From contig CAJHNH020007667.1 of the NCBI GenBank assembly GCA_905116865.2, forward strand, positions 528,501 to 592,500: a stretch of DNA of 64,000 bases, written 5' to 3'. The DNA is from Candidula unifasciata. Taxonomy: Eukaryota; Mollusca; Gastropoda; Stylommatophora; Geomitridae. Positions 33,690-45,035 of the stretch are shown one piece after another; within the stretch, counting starts at the first letter, position 1, and each line of letters opens with the position of its first letter. The notes below the pieces were generated by a model. The model saw only the letters and a list, made by a program, of their open reading frames with translations. It did not search any database and had not been told where the DNA came from. A program made the position numbers and the translations under genes.

Positions 33690-33865
33690 TCGTCATTTGA
33701 AGCCCTACTCTGGCTCTTGCCAGGGGCCGCAATATAGCCTGGCCATAAATATGGCCTAAAGGCTGAACGCGGTTTCTGGGACCTCTCCACGGAGATCCTC
33801 ATCCACATGGTGGCACATTGTGTCATCGGGTGTTTATCGCTTTTATGATGTCCTGGTGGGGTAGA
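33690..33865 (-). repeat. Dispersed repeat family C, reverse orientation
   Basis: The complement of the family C order: 'ctctggctcttgccaggggc', 'gcggtttctgggacctctcc', 'gggtgtttatcgc' and 'atgtcctggtggggta'. Confidence 0.75.
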
Positions 33866-33999
33866 AAGTCAGTCAGTCAGTCGTCTGACATTCGGCCCTT
33901 CCAAGCACTCATCTTTCAGAGTACCAATGCATGTTATTATAAGTGCATGTTGTGTTGATTATTACCAAAAAAAAAGTATACATTATAGAATAATGCATA

Positions 34000-34240
34000 C
34001 AAACATCATGTATACACAATCATACACACTTAAACACATACTCGTACATTCTCATACATACATATACACACTAATATACAAACATACGTAGTACATACAT
34101 ACACGCATTTACATACATATACACACACATACATACATACATACTAACACCCACATGCATACATACATACATACACATACACACGCACGCACACACACTG
34201 GGAATTATAACTTTAAGTAATGCGTATGTGTGTGTGTGTG

Positions 34241-34271
<31 letters not shown>

Positions 34272-34680
34272 TCACATACACACACTGGAAATTATAAATA
34301 ACTTTAGGTAATTCATGTGTGTGTGTGTACATACATACATACATACACACATACACACACACACACGCACGCACGCACGCCCGCACGCAGGCAGGCAGGC
34401 AGGCAGACAGACAGACAGACAGACACACACACAGACAGACACACAGACAGACACACAGACAGACACACAGACAGACACACAGACAGACACACAGACACAC
34501 ACATACACACACATAAACACACACATACACACACATACACACACATACACACACACATACACACATACACACACGCACACACGCACACACGCACGCACGC
34601 ACGCACGCACACACGCACACACACACACAGAGACAGACAGACATACAGACAGACAGACAGACAGACACACATACATACAT
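34000..34680. repeat. Long composite CA / CATA / ACAG microsatellite
   Basis: Imperfect CATA and CA runs (34000-34200, 34260-34375), then GCAC/GCAG, (ACAG)n and CA again to 34680. All the overlapping cysteine-rich or threonine/histidine-rich ORFs on both strands are by-products. Confidence 0.95.
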
Positions 34681-34689
34681 ATCCGTCTT

Positions 34690-35205
34690 TTATTGTCCCC
34701 TGTCTACACAAGCTACACTTGAAAGAGGAAGGCTGCTATTGAGAAAATTAAGATGACACTGCAACCGGTAATATCGAAGAAAGCAAATGTCACGCTTGTG
34801 GCTGTGTGTGAAATGTCAATAGGAATTCGAGAGAACACACCAGAAATTACGACGTGAAGGGAATATGATAAACCATTATCATCGGAGATAATCTGAAGAA
34901 ATAGAATTATGTGAAAATGGAAGGTTGTGAAACATACAGTGTTATGTCGACTGGAAAAAAAAAAATACTAAAAAGAATGCGGTGACAGCTTAGCCGGAAG
35001 TTGTGGGTAGACTAAAAATGTATCAGAGAAAAAAAGGTAAAGGTTCATCATTATGTGTCGTGCCGATAAACATACGGCATATATATTCATCGTTTGTTAT
35101 CTCAAATAGTTTCTGTTGCTAGACTGTTAAACGTTTTGCATCGCGCTGTGAATGTCGTGGATTCGTTTCATTTTTTGAGGATATCCCTGAAAGGATGGTG
35201 GCAAG
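34690..35205. other. Intergenic sequence without recognised features
   Basis: No coding or repeat assignment. Confidence 0.4.

Positions 35206-35206
<1 letters not shown>

Positions 35207-35287
<81 letters not shown>
35207..35287. repeat. (GA)n microsatellite, about 80 bp
   Basis: Perfect AG dinucleotide run of about 40 units, followed by 'acgaacattattttcaaagg'. A related phrase 'acgaactttattttcaaagg' occurs without the run at 33594, showing that a dispersed sequence borders the microsatellite. Confidence 0.95.
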
Positions 35288-35292
<5 letters not shown>

Positions 35293-36805
35293 CATTATTT
35301 TCAAAGGGTCACAAATTGGGCACGCAGGCCCGTCTTACATTCTGCCCTTCCTGTCAACCAACTTTCACACAGCAGTTGTATTTTACTAATAAAGGATGTT
35401 ATGATCATATGATGATATGCATATTATGAATATTATAAAAGAACACAAAAGCATGAGTCGACCCTCATGTGAAGGCAGGGGCAGATCATGGCCATTTTCC
35501 ATCATCCGAAGAAGCATCCATAAACGCAGAATCCACACTTGACGCTTTGGTCCTGGGCTCACCCAAGGAATCGTCACGCTTAACCTCACATCCGTATGTT
35601 GGGCTTTCCACTCGTCACAGGCTGCGCCGTCCGGAGATCAGTGGGGAGCAGCCTGCAGGTCCGGGACTTCGATGACCACACAAGTAGGTTCAGTTTCTTC
35701 AGTTTCTTCAGCACGTTAGTCACCCTTAATGTTGTTTCAACTGGACATCTTAGGGAAACTGTACGCTAATAGCATGCATTCGCATGGTTTTCCCTTTCGG
35801 CTCCTAAACTCTGGCTAGTGGGACCAGTGGTAATGGATATTTGAACCTTTGTGCCAATTAGAAAACCTACTGCGGTCAGTCATTTGAGACTTTGTTGCTG
35901 TGCCATTAGAAATATTTCTGACGAACATTAGTGCCTAATCAGTTGACATACAATGGCAAATTGTTGTGCACAGATACACATTTATAAGGTCACTGGCGGA
36001 AGAGAAAAGAAAAAAGAGACGATAACGACTTTGGTCGAAGCGCTCTGTTGCGTTTGTACTCATCTGAATTTTGTTCATCAGTGTTGGGCTTCCGAGTCAC
36101 GGTGTTTTATTAATTTATTTCACCACTTGTAGAATCACGGGCCAGGTTTTTTTTGTTATCTCGCTCATACCATGCAGCCAAATCATCGAGGCTCTGCTGA
36201 ATACAGTTAAGATACCTTGTATACTTGCAACCGTGATAACATAGAATAGCAAGGCAAACACTGGAAAGATTAGTAACAAAATGACGTAAAGTTACAAAAT
36301 CCACGTAACCAATAAGTGGGATCCGGGATGGTGGCAGTCAATCAAAGAATATCCCTCTTGGTTCTTTTGACGATGTATTTCCCATCACTTCCACTAGCTT
36401 TTTTTTTTTTTTACAAAGCAAGTGAATTTTTCCACCTTTCGACAGCATCATCCCAATAGGCTTTTCTTATGCCTATTATTATAACTAAATTTTCGATTCT
36501 GGCAGCCCGCGTCGCGTTATCCGAATTACCTCGTTTCTACTTGGCGAATCTGATATGTCTCATCTCCTGAAATAAAATTGCCAGGGCAATTTAGCCTTTC
36601 TAGTTTGTCAAGTAATTTCATCGATGGGACAAGGATGTTCAAATAGGACTAGCGCTATTTCGTTATGGCTACACCGTGGGGACAACATTGTGGACACGAC
36701 AATTTGCGAGCGATAGCTACATGGTTTTGCTACAGGAATGTTGAAGTTGTTGCTTTTCTCTCTTTCCAGACCACAGTGTTCTCTTGTGCTATATATAGGA
36801 AGACA
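35288..36805. other. Intergenic sequence, unassigned
   Basis: No protein-coding exon recognised. The ORFs at 35386-35675, 36110-36304 and 36608-36874 show no known domain and no splice context. Confidence 0.35.
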
Positions 36806-37031
36806 TGTGAACCACAACCTTTATATCATCGAAAACATGTGAACCACAACCTATATATCATCGAAAACCTGTGAACCACAACCTATATATGATCGAAAAC
36901 CTGTAAACCACAACCTATATATTATCGAAAACCTATGAACCACATTCTATATATGATCGAAAACCTGTGAACCACAACCTATATATGATTGAAAACCTGT
37001 GAACCACAACCTATATATTATCGAAAACCTG
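36806..37031. repeat. 32-bp minisatellite, about 7 copies
   Basis: The unit is 'gtgaaccacaacctatatat' plus 'catcgaaaacct' (32 bp), with cat/gat/tat variants at one position and a few other substitutions. It abuts a LINE RT fragment on its right. Confidence 0.92.
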
Positions 37032-37035
37032 CCTG

Positions 37036-37270
37036 TTTCTCTATTAGTTTGGAGATTTTCTCTAGGAACCAGGTCAGTTGGTTGTTCACTATTCTTTCAA
37101 ATAACTTGCCAAGACAGTTAGTTAGGTTGATGGGTCTGTAGCTGTTTGCGTTGTTCCTTGTTTCAGGATTACGAAGATTTCCGAATTTCTCCATGCTGGA
37201 AGAACTATATTAACAATCCAGCTGGCTTCAAAACAGAATGGCAGAGTATTTACCCAAAATAGCTCAATGT
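37036..37270 (-). pseudogene. Jockey-like LINE RT fragment, minus strand
   Basis: The minus strand near 37175-37050 reads NPETRNNANSYRPINLTNCL, then GKLFERIVNNQLTWFLEKIS. The SYRPI.LT and GKLxERxxxxxL series is the RT domain 1-2 region of Jockey-group LINEs. A short isolated relic. Confidence 0.7.
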
Positions 37271-37785
37271 TCAGCTTTGTGATTCCACAGGAATATCAAA
37301 ACCAACCAAGAGGAAGGAGCCCAGCTCGTCTATATGACGTTGTTTGCTTGATTACATGTAATTGACAAGGACAGTGTTTTCCTTATTATTTACCACTCAG
37401 TGAATAGGCCGATGCTGAGAAAGCCGATACTTTAACAATAAATGAACAATTCCCTCTTATGAAAACATAAGGAATCTATTATAGATTTCGAATTACCCTG
37501 GTAAGTCATGTAATTGTCGTGAGCTTCAGGACATTAAACGAACAATGTATCGAAAGAGACCGTTTGTATTTCATTAGAATCAGTTCCGTTTATCGTTCTT
37601 TATTAAATGTTAATGTAACTCTATAGTGACGCAACCGACGATATACAATGAAATGTGCCTGACAATATATTGTGCAATGTTTAAATAACATTTTGCTATT
37701 CCCTTTTCCTAATTTTTCTATTTTATGAAATACTTTTTACTTGTTCCCCATTCTTTAATGCAAATCAACATATATTATCTACTTG
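37271..37785. other. Intergenic sequence with a retroposon 3' tail remnant
   Basis: Positions 37620-37690 are a diverged copy of the 3' tail seen at 11160-11250 and 27180-27245. Otherwise unassigned. Confidence 0.35.
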
Positions 37786-37848
37786 AGTTGAGTTGAGTAA
37801 AGAAGTGACATCACAACACTCGGGGCATTCCCATATGCGCTTCGTCCG
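37786..37848 (-). mobile_element. LINE family A 3' end, left part, interrupted by the LTR element
   Basis: 'gagttgagtaaagaagtgac' and 'cggggcattcccatatgcgc' are the terminal portion of family A. The same family resumes at 45797 beyond the LTR retrotransposon, sharing the 5-bp GTCCG. So the LTR element landed in this pre-existing fragment. Confidence 0.85.
37844..37848 (+). repeat. Target-site duplication, left copy (GTCCG)
   Basis: GTCCG immediately precedes the 5' LTR and is repeated immediately after the 3' LTR at 45797-45801. Five base pairs is usual for Ty3/gypsy-type integrases. Confidence 0.92.
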
Positions 37849-38607
37849 TGTCACAACCCTATTAAGTACAGTCAGTGTACCACACCGTAAGGTGTGCACC
37901 CAGGGTTGACACAGAGGTCAGGGCCGTCACTGGTCAAGTCCGTTCTGTGATCGCACGGCGAAACCAGCGCTCAGGATAAAGCAAGAAAGCCTGAACTGTG
38001 TTTTAATAACACGATGACTGCTTCTGGGACTGAGCTGGTGAACGGGGTTAAGAGACACGAGGTAGAAGGAAGAAGGGACATTCGGTGTGCGTCGGTCAGG
38101 AAGAGAGGACGTTTAGTGACTGGATAGTTTATGTTATAGTATTAAAGTTAGGATATATTTCTGTTAGTGACTGGATAGTTTATGTACAGTTTTGTGTTAG
38201 GATAGGATAGTTCTTGTGTAGAGTATTTATGTATATGTGCTGTGAGAGAGTGGCTAACCTGGACACTCTGACCCTGCACTAAGACAGAGACTGTGACAGT
38301 TTGATTGGGTCAGCGTGGCGATAGAAGAGAGCGTATCCTGCCGGATTGTGGTTTGTACACCAGAGTATTGCCTGTCGCACGTACTGGGGACGGGGCGATT
38401 GTAAAGCCCGTCCAGCCAGAGGGTCCAGGCAATAGGTGGCCACACGGCGGGAAGTCAACTGTCTATGTATTACCTGTACTTCCAATAAAGATTGTCGTGT
38501 GTGCTCTGTGTGCGTTCGGGTTCAGTGTCTGTTGTAGGTTAGTCTGTCTGTCATAGGCCTAGTTAGCGAGCCACGGACCGGCAAGGTCATACCAGAGGTT
38601 TGTGACA
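37849..38607 (+). repeat. 5' LTR (759 bp)
   Basis: Starts TGTCACAACC and ends TTTGTGACA. By eye it is identical to the 3' LTR except for a missing GT near 37880. Contains AATAAA at 38484-38489 followed by a GT-rich stretch, which would act as the poly(A) signal in the 3' copy. No TATA box was confidently placed. Small ORFs inside both LTRs are identical and have no recognised domain. Confidence 0.97.
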
Positions 38608-38612
38608 GATTA

Positions 38613-38631
38613 TGGGGGCGTTCGTCCTTGG
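38613..38631 (+). promoter_or_regulatory. Putative primer binding site, tRNA-Pro-like
   Basis: Five bases after the LTR the sequence reads TGGGGGCGTTCGTCCTTGG. Retroviral proline-tRNA primer sites, as I recall them, begin TGGGGGC and continue TCGTCC, so this site fits with a 2-base insertion between the halves. It also starts TGG, complementary to the CCA end of any tRNA. Confidence 0.5.
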
Positions 38632-39992
38632 GAATTGAATCGATAGTAGTAGCTACATAGGAATAGTTGTCCGCGTTAATTGTGAACCCAATGTGCTTGT
38701 ATTTATTTGTCTAAATAGGAGACATAGATTATTTTGTATGTTTAGCTGACTGATTTATTTTTCTTTAAGTTTTGTCGTTCACTATTGTAGGGCTAACGTG
38801 ATTGAGTTAATCCCTTAATTTTGATGTTGCTATCGAGTGAGTTTGTGATGGCGTTGCTGAGTTTATTCTCTTAAATATTGCATCGTTGTTCGGGCCTACT
38901 CTTAATTTTTGATAGCGACATCGGGGTTGGCTTGGGTCACTCGTAGCGCTATAAAGTGATAGTTTGTTTTTGTTTTCGTATTTGTTCCGACGGAATGTAA
39001 TTAATAATGACTAAATGTGATAGGGCTGCGTTTGCGTCGTGACAAGTTAGTGACGTAGAGGAGAAATAGTTTGACGGACAGTAAAAAGTGTGAGGAAGGT
39101 CAAGATTGTGTGCTGTTGTGTGGTTTCTGCCGACACCGATCAACCGAGGCCTGTCGTTCTCGGTCATCATCATCCTCATCATTCTTTCTGTGGGAGGCCA
39201 AGAATCAAGGACTGGAGAGAAGATAAGTTTGTTTTGCTTTTGGTGTATTGTTGTGGTCTGTTCTCCAGCCCTCGAGGGTTCTACGCAATTGTATTTGAGC
39301 CCCTGGCACCGTTCATTGTCCTTCTCATTTCTCGTCTGTCCTTTTCATCATTTACGTTATTTTTGTGGGTGGTTGGCAGGGCTAGTCTTGTGTTGTCCCT
39401 AGTTGTCTAGTGTTGCTAGGTTAACATAAGATTACGTGTCAGCTATATTGCGATTCTAGTCTCGTCTGCAACTCGTTGTGCAGCCGGGTCTATTGTCAAG
39501 ATATATGCTTGTAGCGTCTTGTTTGTAAATAGTTATTGTCCAATCGTTGTGCTTTCCTGTCAATAAGTGTTTATCTAGTAGTACGTTATCGTTCGTGCGT
39601 GTACCGTCTGATTTAGAGATTAATAATTTCTTCAAGGTGTTTTCGTGTGTGAAACTGTTTTCCACGTAGTGATACTAGTGCTGTTCATTTTTGTGTTAAT
39701 TTTTTTTTTGTGCACACACATCATCATCCCTCATTCGGAAATTGTAACGAATAAGTTTCGGTGACCCATCCCTTTTCTGTATCGGAACAGTCCAAATTGT
39801 TCCATAATTATTATTATTTTTGTATTGCATTTATTAATTTGCTATATTATTTGCATTGGTTTCACTGATTTCCGGGCTTGCCACTTGTAATTTGTAGTAT
39901 TTTTGTTCGTGGCAGCTACGGTTAGTCAGGTGATTTGTTGAGTGGTTGTTGATTATTATTTTGAACGAAAGATCATTGTTATTGTAATTAAG
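38632..39992 (+). other. Long 5' leader of the LTR element
   Basis: About 1.36 kb between the primer site and the first Gag ATG. No domain-bearing ORF; the ORFs at 39090-39410 look accidental. It is T/G-rich and could hold packaging or translation signals, but nothing specific is visible. Confidence 0.6.
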
Positions 39993-42469
39993 ATGTCGAG
40001 TCTATCTGAGTTCATCGAGATGGCAAAACAGCTTGGTCTGACTGGCGAGAAGGCGCTAGAATGGGCAGACAAGAAATATGCCGATCTTCAAGAGAGAAAA
40101 GACAGAGCTGACGAGAGAGAACTCAAGAAATTGGAACTAGAAGCCGCTAGTAAACTAAAGGAGATAGAGGCTATTAACATCGAAAAACAGTTAGAAGCCA
40201 CCGGTAAACTAAAGCAGATCGAGCTGGAAGCCCAAGCGGCATTAAAAGACAAAGAGTTATCTGCGATGGCTGAGAGAGACAGGGTACAGTTGTTGATAAA
40301 GGACAAAGAGCTAGAACACACCGCTACCTTGAGACTCAAAGAGATGTTATGCAATTCAGACCTAGAGAAAGAAAGGCTGGTGATGGAACTAAAAGCCAAA
40401 GAGATAGAAGCAACTAGAGATGCTGAGGTGCAAATGCGTAAGGCTGAGATAAAGGCTGCTGAACCTTCGTTCAAAAAGTACCAGGGCCTAATAAAATTTT
40501 TTACACAGGGTGATTCCATATCTGCATGGACACAAAATTTTGAATGTATGGTTAATCACTATGAGGTCCCTTTTAAAGAGTGGTCACTGATTTACCGAAA
40601 ACATCTAGGGGGGGGGGGGAACCTTTGAAATTACTAGAAACAATCCCTACTGAAAAACTTGAGGATTATTATTTTGTCAGGGACAGAATTCTCCAACATT
40701 TCTCCCTAGATGAGGAATCTTACAGAAATACCTTTAAAAATTTGATTCCTAAAGCTGAACAGACATTTCTGGATTACATGTCTGAGGTGGTATCCACTTT
40801 CGACAAGTGGGTAACATCGGCGAAAGTGAACAAATCATACGATTTGTTAAAAGATCTATTGATAAGAGACAAGGTGTTGTCAAGTGTCCCGAGCAGCATG
40901 AAGACGTTTTTGATTGAACAAAAACCTGAAACAGTAAAGCAGATGGAAGATGCAGGTGCTGCATACTGGAATGCTCACAGAAACATTTTTAGTTTCAACA
41001 GGGGTGCAGACATCGGCTACGGAGCTGCAGTACAACCTGTATACAGGAAAAAGCAATATACTCAGAAGAAAGGAGAATACTCAAAAGAGTATAAGAGCTA
41101 CAGACCTGTAAGAGATAAAGGTCCAATAGTTACATGCCTATACTGTAAAAGAGATCATGGTCAACGACAGTGGTGCGAAATGAACCCAAAGTATGAAGAG
41201 CATTTTCGTAAGAGGGAGAAAGAAATGCATGAGAAAAGCTCAGTAAACTACCCACTCCAGTGTCGCCTGTGCGACTCGATTGATCATTTACAAAAAGACT
41301 GTAAGATGAGAAGAAGACAGCATCAGAGTGCAGCTGCAGAAATATCTGACAGTGGCAGTGACTCTGGAAGTAGGTTCTCTGATGGGAGTATGGCAGATGT
41401 ACCTACAGCAAATTCAGCTGAGCTTGTGAACTTCTCTGACACAGGATGCCAGACCTACAGAGGGTTTAATGAAGAGGGTAATCTGACCTGTGGTCACAGT
41501 GAGATAGGGGATGCAAATGCGGTAACGAGTTTCGATGGCCAGCTGAAGTTCACGAAAGGGGTAGTTAATGGAAAAGTAGTGACAATTTTACGGGATTCTG
41601 GGTCGACAGTTTTTGGTATAAGAGAAAGTCTAGTGAATGCGTGTGATTTGACGGGTGAATATATTGTATGTCGAACCTTTTCAGGGAAGAAAGAAAAGTA
41701 TGATTTGGCATGGGCCAATCTAAAATCAGCTCACTGCACAGGTAGAACAAAATTTGCAGTGCTAGCAGACCCTGTTGCTGATATTATCCTTGGCAACTGT
41801 AAAAATGTAAAGGATGTCTCTGAAAGTGAGATAATCGAGTGGCAGAGGGACAACATAACTTGCAATGTTGTAACTGGACAGCAGGCCGTGAGAGTGAGTG
41901 ATGTGAATGAGAGTGTGTATGATAAAGATATTTTTAACTGTCAACACATCAACATCAACCTTTCAGAGAATTTCTACACAAATAAAACAATTGAAATCTC
42001 TCCCGATAATGTTTATTCGGAAGAACTGTTACCAATCCCTTCTAAACCAACTGACAAATTAGTGGTTGAGGAGTTCCATAATAGAACTGTCATTCCTGAC
42101 TCTAATGTAGTTGATACGACAGATATTCTCTTGTCTGTCCTACAAGACTTACCTGCAACCAAACAAACCCTTACACCTAATATTACCCAACAAATTTCAG
42201 AAACATCTACACAGAAAGCTGAAATTGATAATGTTCTCTCTGATGTGCCAGGCAGATGTACACACATTTACCAGCATCTACAATTAATAATCAACAAACC
42301 GGTCAAAATAAAACATACTTTATTATTTCTGATACTGCAATGTATACTGTTGACATGTGCATGTTTATTAATGATGCCTTATAGATTATCTGATGTTCAA
42401 GGAATACAACATTTTGGATTTACAGATCTTCCCAAAATTTTGAATCTTAAAAAACTCCACCAACAATAA
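39993..42469 (+). pseudogene. Gag-protease gene of the LTR element, frameshifted at a G-run
   Basis: The start is taken at ATG 39993 (MSSLSEFIEMAKQLGL); an upstream in-frame ATG at 39942 is less likely. Residues 30-165 are charged and heptad-like (ERKDRADERELKKLELEA and similar), predicting a coiled coil. A capsid-like region follows. Its second half (KAEQTFLDYMSEVVSTFDKW and LLIRDKVLSSVPSSMKTFLI) resembles the SCAN/capsid C-terminal fold. Two zinc knuckles follow: CLYCKRDHGQRQWC (near 41134) and CRLCDSIDHLQKDC (near 41266). The aspartic protease has ILRDSGST (near 41590) and DIILGN (near 41785). The frame changes at a 12-G run (40608-40619), so the first ORF stops at 40628 and the rest continues in another frame (40580-42469). 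The end contains LSDVPGRCTHIYQHLQL, the spacer before RT in Ty3/gypsy polyproteins, and then the RT is cut out. Confidence 0.88.
40608..40619 (+). other. Twelve-G run at the Gag reading-frame break
   Basis: The sequence 'acatctaggg...gaacc' contains 12 consecutive G. Upstream and downstream Gag parts are each open, but in different frames that join only if the run length changes by one or two. Options are a replication or sequencing slip, or slippage used for recoding. Confidence 0.8.
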
Positions 42470-43025
42470 GGAGATCCGAAGCTTACTCGACCTCATCAAT
42501 CATTACAACCAATTTACCTTGAACATTATCCAGGAAAATGTATTTTTCACTAAACCATTAAAAAGGGAGCATTCCAATACAATTGAGTTGAACCGAGAAC
42601 TAGATCATACTTTCACCAAAATCAAGACTCTTTTCTCCAGTTCCCCTATTTTAAATCTGTCTAATATCATATTACCATTTGTTCTCAGATATCATACCAG
42701 TGGTACGGCAGTTGCGGTATGTCTGATGCAGTGGGATGGCGAGATGTTACACCCAAACTGCTGTGTGAGCAGTAGGTTGTCTCCAGCCCAGGTACACTAT
42801 GTACAGTGTCCTGCAGTGATTGTCTGTGTGACAAGACTCAATCGTTACCTCCTGGGCAGACTTTTTGTCCTACAATCGGACAACCAGCCATTGCTCGTCA
42901 CTAAGTCTGGTGCGCCGAAGAACAATAGAATCACAAGATGGGCACTGCTACTGCAAGATTTCCAATTCACCATCACACACATCAAGGGCAACAGCAACAA
43001 CCTGGCTGACTTATTAAGCCGGCTG
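42440..43025 (+). pseudogene. RT-thumb and RNase H remnant of the LTR element
   Basis: From about 42447 the frame reads NKEIRSLLDLINHYNQF, which matches the thumb region following the RT palm in Ty3/gypsy Pol (VRSFLGLxxYY). RNase H follows: FVLRYHTSGTAVAVCLMQWD, CCVSSRLSPAQVHY, LNRYLLGRLFVLQSDNQPLL, ITHIKGNSNNLADLLSRL, then TAA. At the first catalytic position relatives have CDASG, whereas here it is YHTSG, so the aspartate is lost; the later aspartate in QSDNQPL remains. The reading frame stops directly after RNase H with no integrase. It is in a different frame from the end of the protease ORF. Confidence 0.85.
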
Positions 43026-45021
43026 TAAAACTATTGATTGCCTAGTGGTATCCTGAAACTGACAGTCTGGTACCTTCAGAAATTTAAAGACGGTGTGAAA
43101 AGACATTGTCTTCATATATTCATGCCTTCTTGAATGACTAGAAACTGTCTCATAACGGAATTCTACACCAAGTTTCATAGATCCAGTTGTCAAGTAGCAG
43201 TGTATACAAGTACTGTTCTAGCCTAAAACCAGTGAACTGAACAATCGTAAAAGATTACCCAACAGGAAGATAGAGGTGATGATCATTCTAAGGACTTCAG
43301 CAGAATGGAAAATGTGATGTATGAAAGAAGAGTGTAATTGGAATAAAAGGGAATGAGTGTATAGAATATAAGTCTATGTTGTGATTGTCATATTATAAGT
43401 TAATCTTATTATGTTCATCTTTAATATAATATATGTTGTATGGATTATATATGTTTTATATGTTCTGTATGTGCTATATATTGTATATGTTTCTTTCATG
43501 TATATTATTTGGTTTTGAATTGTTAAGTTTATTCATTCAATTTCGTTTGCACAATTTTTATTTGTATATTTTTCTTATTTATTTTGATTTGTAACTTTTG
43601 TGTTGATATCTATGATGAGTAATTTATCTAAATTTATTTTTCTTATTTATTTTGATTTGTAATTATTGTGTTGGTATCTATGATGAGTAATTTATCGATA
43701 TTTATTTTTCTTATTTATTTTGATTTGTAACTATTGAGGTGGTATTTATAAAAGGGAAATAATTTTGAGTTTGAAAATTATTTATGTATATATTTTGCTT
43801 ATTTGATTTTGATTGTTTTTGTTGGAATTTATAGTGTGTTTTGTTTGTGAATTATTATGATGTATATTGCTTATTTATTTTCAGTGTAAAATTATTTGTG
43901 GGACAATCCATTTGGATTTTACAAATATATTTTCTTTTCTTTTCTTTGCTAAAGATTTTTGGCTAGATCACATAAGTAATGTTAATTGTTTGATTTGCAA
44001 TCATTTTTGTTTTAAAATTCTCAAATTGCAATATTAATATTCTTCAGTTTTTGAAACTTAATCTGAAATCCATTACTTTTATTAAAAGTTTCAATGAGTT
44101 TAATATTAACTAAGTGTCCTATATGCACTAAATGTAAATGTTAAAGTATATGTTAGACAATAATGCATTATAGATAAATAACTTTGTAAACTAGTAGACT
44201 TTAAAATAACTGACAATTTAGTTTGGCAGTAAAATGAACTTATTTTAATTTTTTTTTCTCTTTAAATTGTTTATTTTGCTTTCTAAAATTGATGATGGAC
44301 AGTTTAAATGAAAGTTAGAATGTACTTTTACAAGGGCACTCACATGGAGAGTTAATGATGGTGTAACTAGTATCGCATATTTGGAGACTACATTTGAGGA
44401 GTAGCACTATCCTTGGAGGATGGGAGTGTGTCCAACTGGCCACAGATTTGTCTACTGCCTATTTTGCACTGTGGGTCATATGGGGTGATTTGTGTCTTGG
44501 CAGGTACTGCGGATTCGCGGACACGTTATACGACTGTAGGTCGGGAAGTCAGGTCATGACTCCTTTTTTCAAAACCATGGACAAGCCTTGTGGAGATAGT
44601 CCATGACGCCCACTGTTATAAATCACGGTGTCGTTGGTTAAACGGCTTGGGAGTGTATACAGTGGCGTCTTACTTGCACAGTAAGTGAAGTAAGGTGTAA
44701 TTGGGTCCCGGACGATTTGAGTGTCCACCCAAATTATTATTTATATCATTACCCATATGATTTGAAGGTGTAATGAGTAGTGACGTATTTGTGTCAAGGG
44801 CTGATACCATTTCTACCCATTAGGGAGGAGCTTACCCATTGAATGTATATACCCATTAAATATGTGCCAGATAGTTTGTCCTTAGGTGATTGACCCAAAA
44901 GTACATGACATATTTTTTTTTTTAGGTAACTAAATATTGACGATAAAATTTAAAAACATGACTGTACATGATGGCAGGCCATGCTTTGCTGATACTTGAC
45001 TTTGTCAGGAAGTATCAGTTC
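43026..45021 (+). other. Noncoding 3' region of the LTR element
   Basis: About 2.0 kb, strongly AT-rich, with no domain-bearing ORF in any frame. Includes a tandem of about 68 bp (43565-43760; unit with 'tttatttttcttatttattt' and 'tatgatgagtaatttatc', about 2.7 copies). In autonomous relatives this space would hold integrase or an env-like ORF or be absent. Confidence 0.75.
43565..43760. repeat. Tandem repeat of about 68 bp inside the LTR element
   Basis: Units begin at the recurring 'ttatttattttgatttgtaa' (43573, 43641 and 43708 region) with matching 'atctatgatgagtaatttat' between them. Confidence 0.8.
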
Positions 45022-45035
45022 AGAGGAAGGGTGAA
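45022..45035 (+). promoter_or_regulatory. Polypurine tract before the 3' LTR
   Basis: AGAGGAAGGGTGAA ends exactly at the first base of the 3' LTR (TGTCAC). One T interrupts the purines. Expected primer for plus-strand DNA synthesis. Confidence 0.8.

Noticed and set aside
34213..34742. Cysteine-rich and threonine/histidine-rich ORFs on both strands
   Set aside because: Direct translation of CA and ACAG microsatellites.
36806..37031. CRISPR-like array of 32-bp units
   Set aside because: Units are directly adjacent with no spacers; eukaryotic minisatellite.
38254..38556. Identical small ORFs in both LTRs as an accessory gene
   Set aside because: They are identical because the LTRs are identical; no domain and no codon signature.
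43026..45021. Hidden integrase or envelope gene downstream of RNase H
   Set aside because: The stretch is AT-rich with frequent stops in all six frames and no HHCC or DDE-like pattern.
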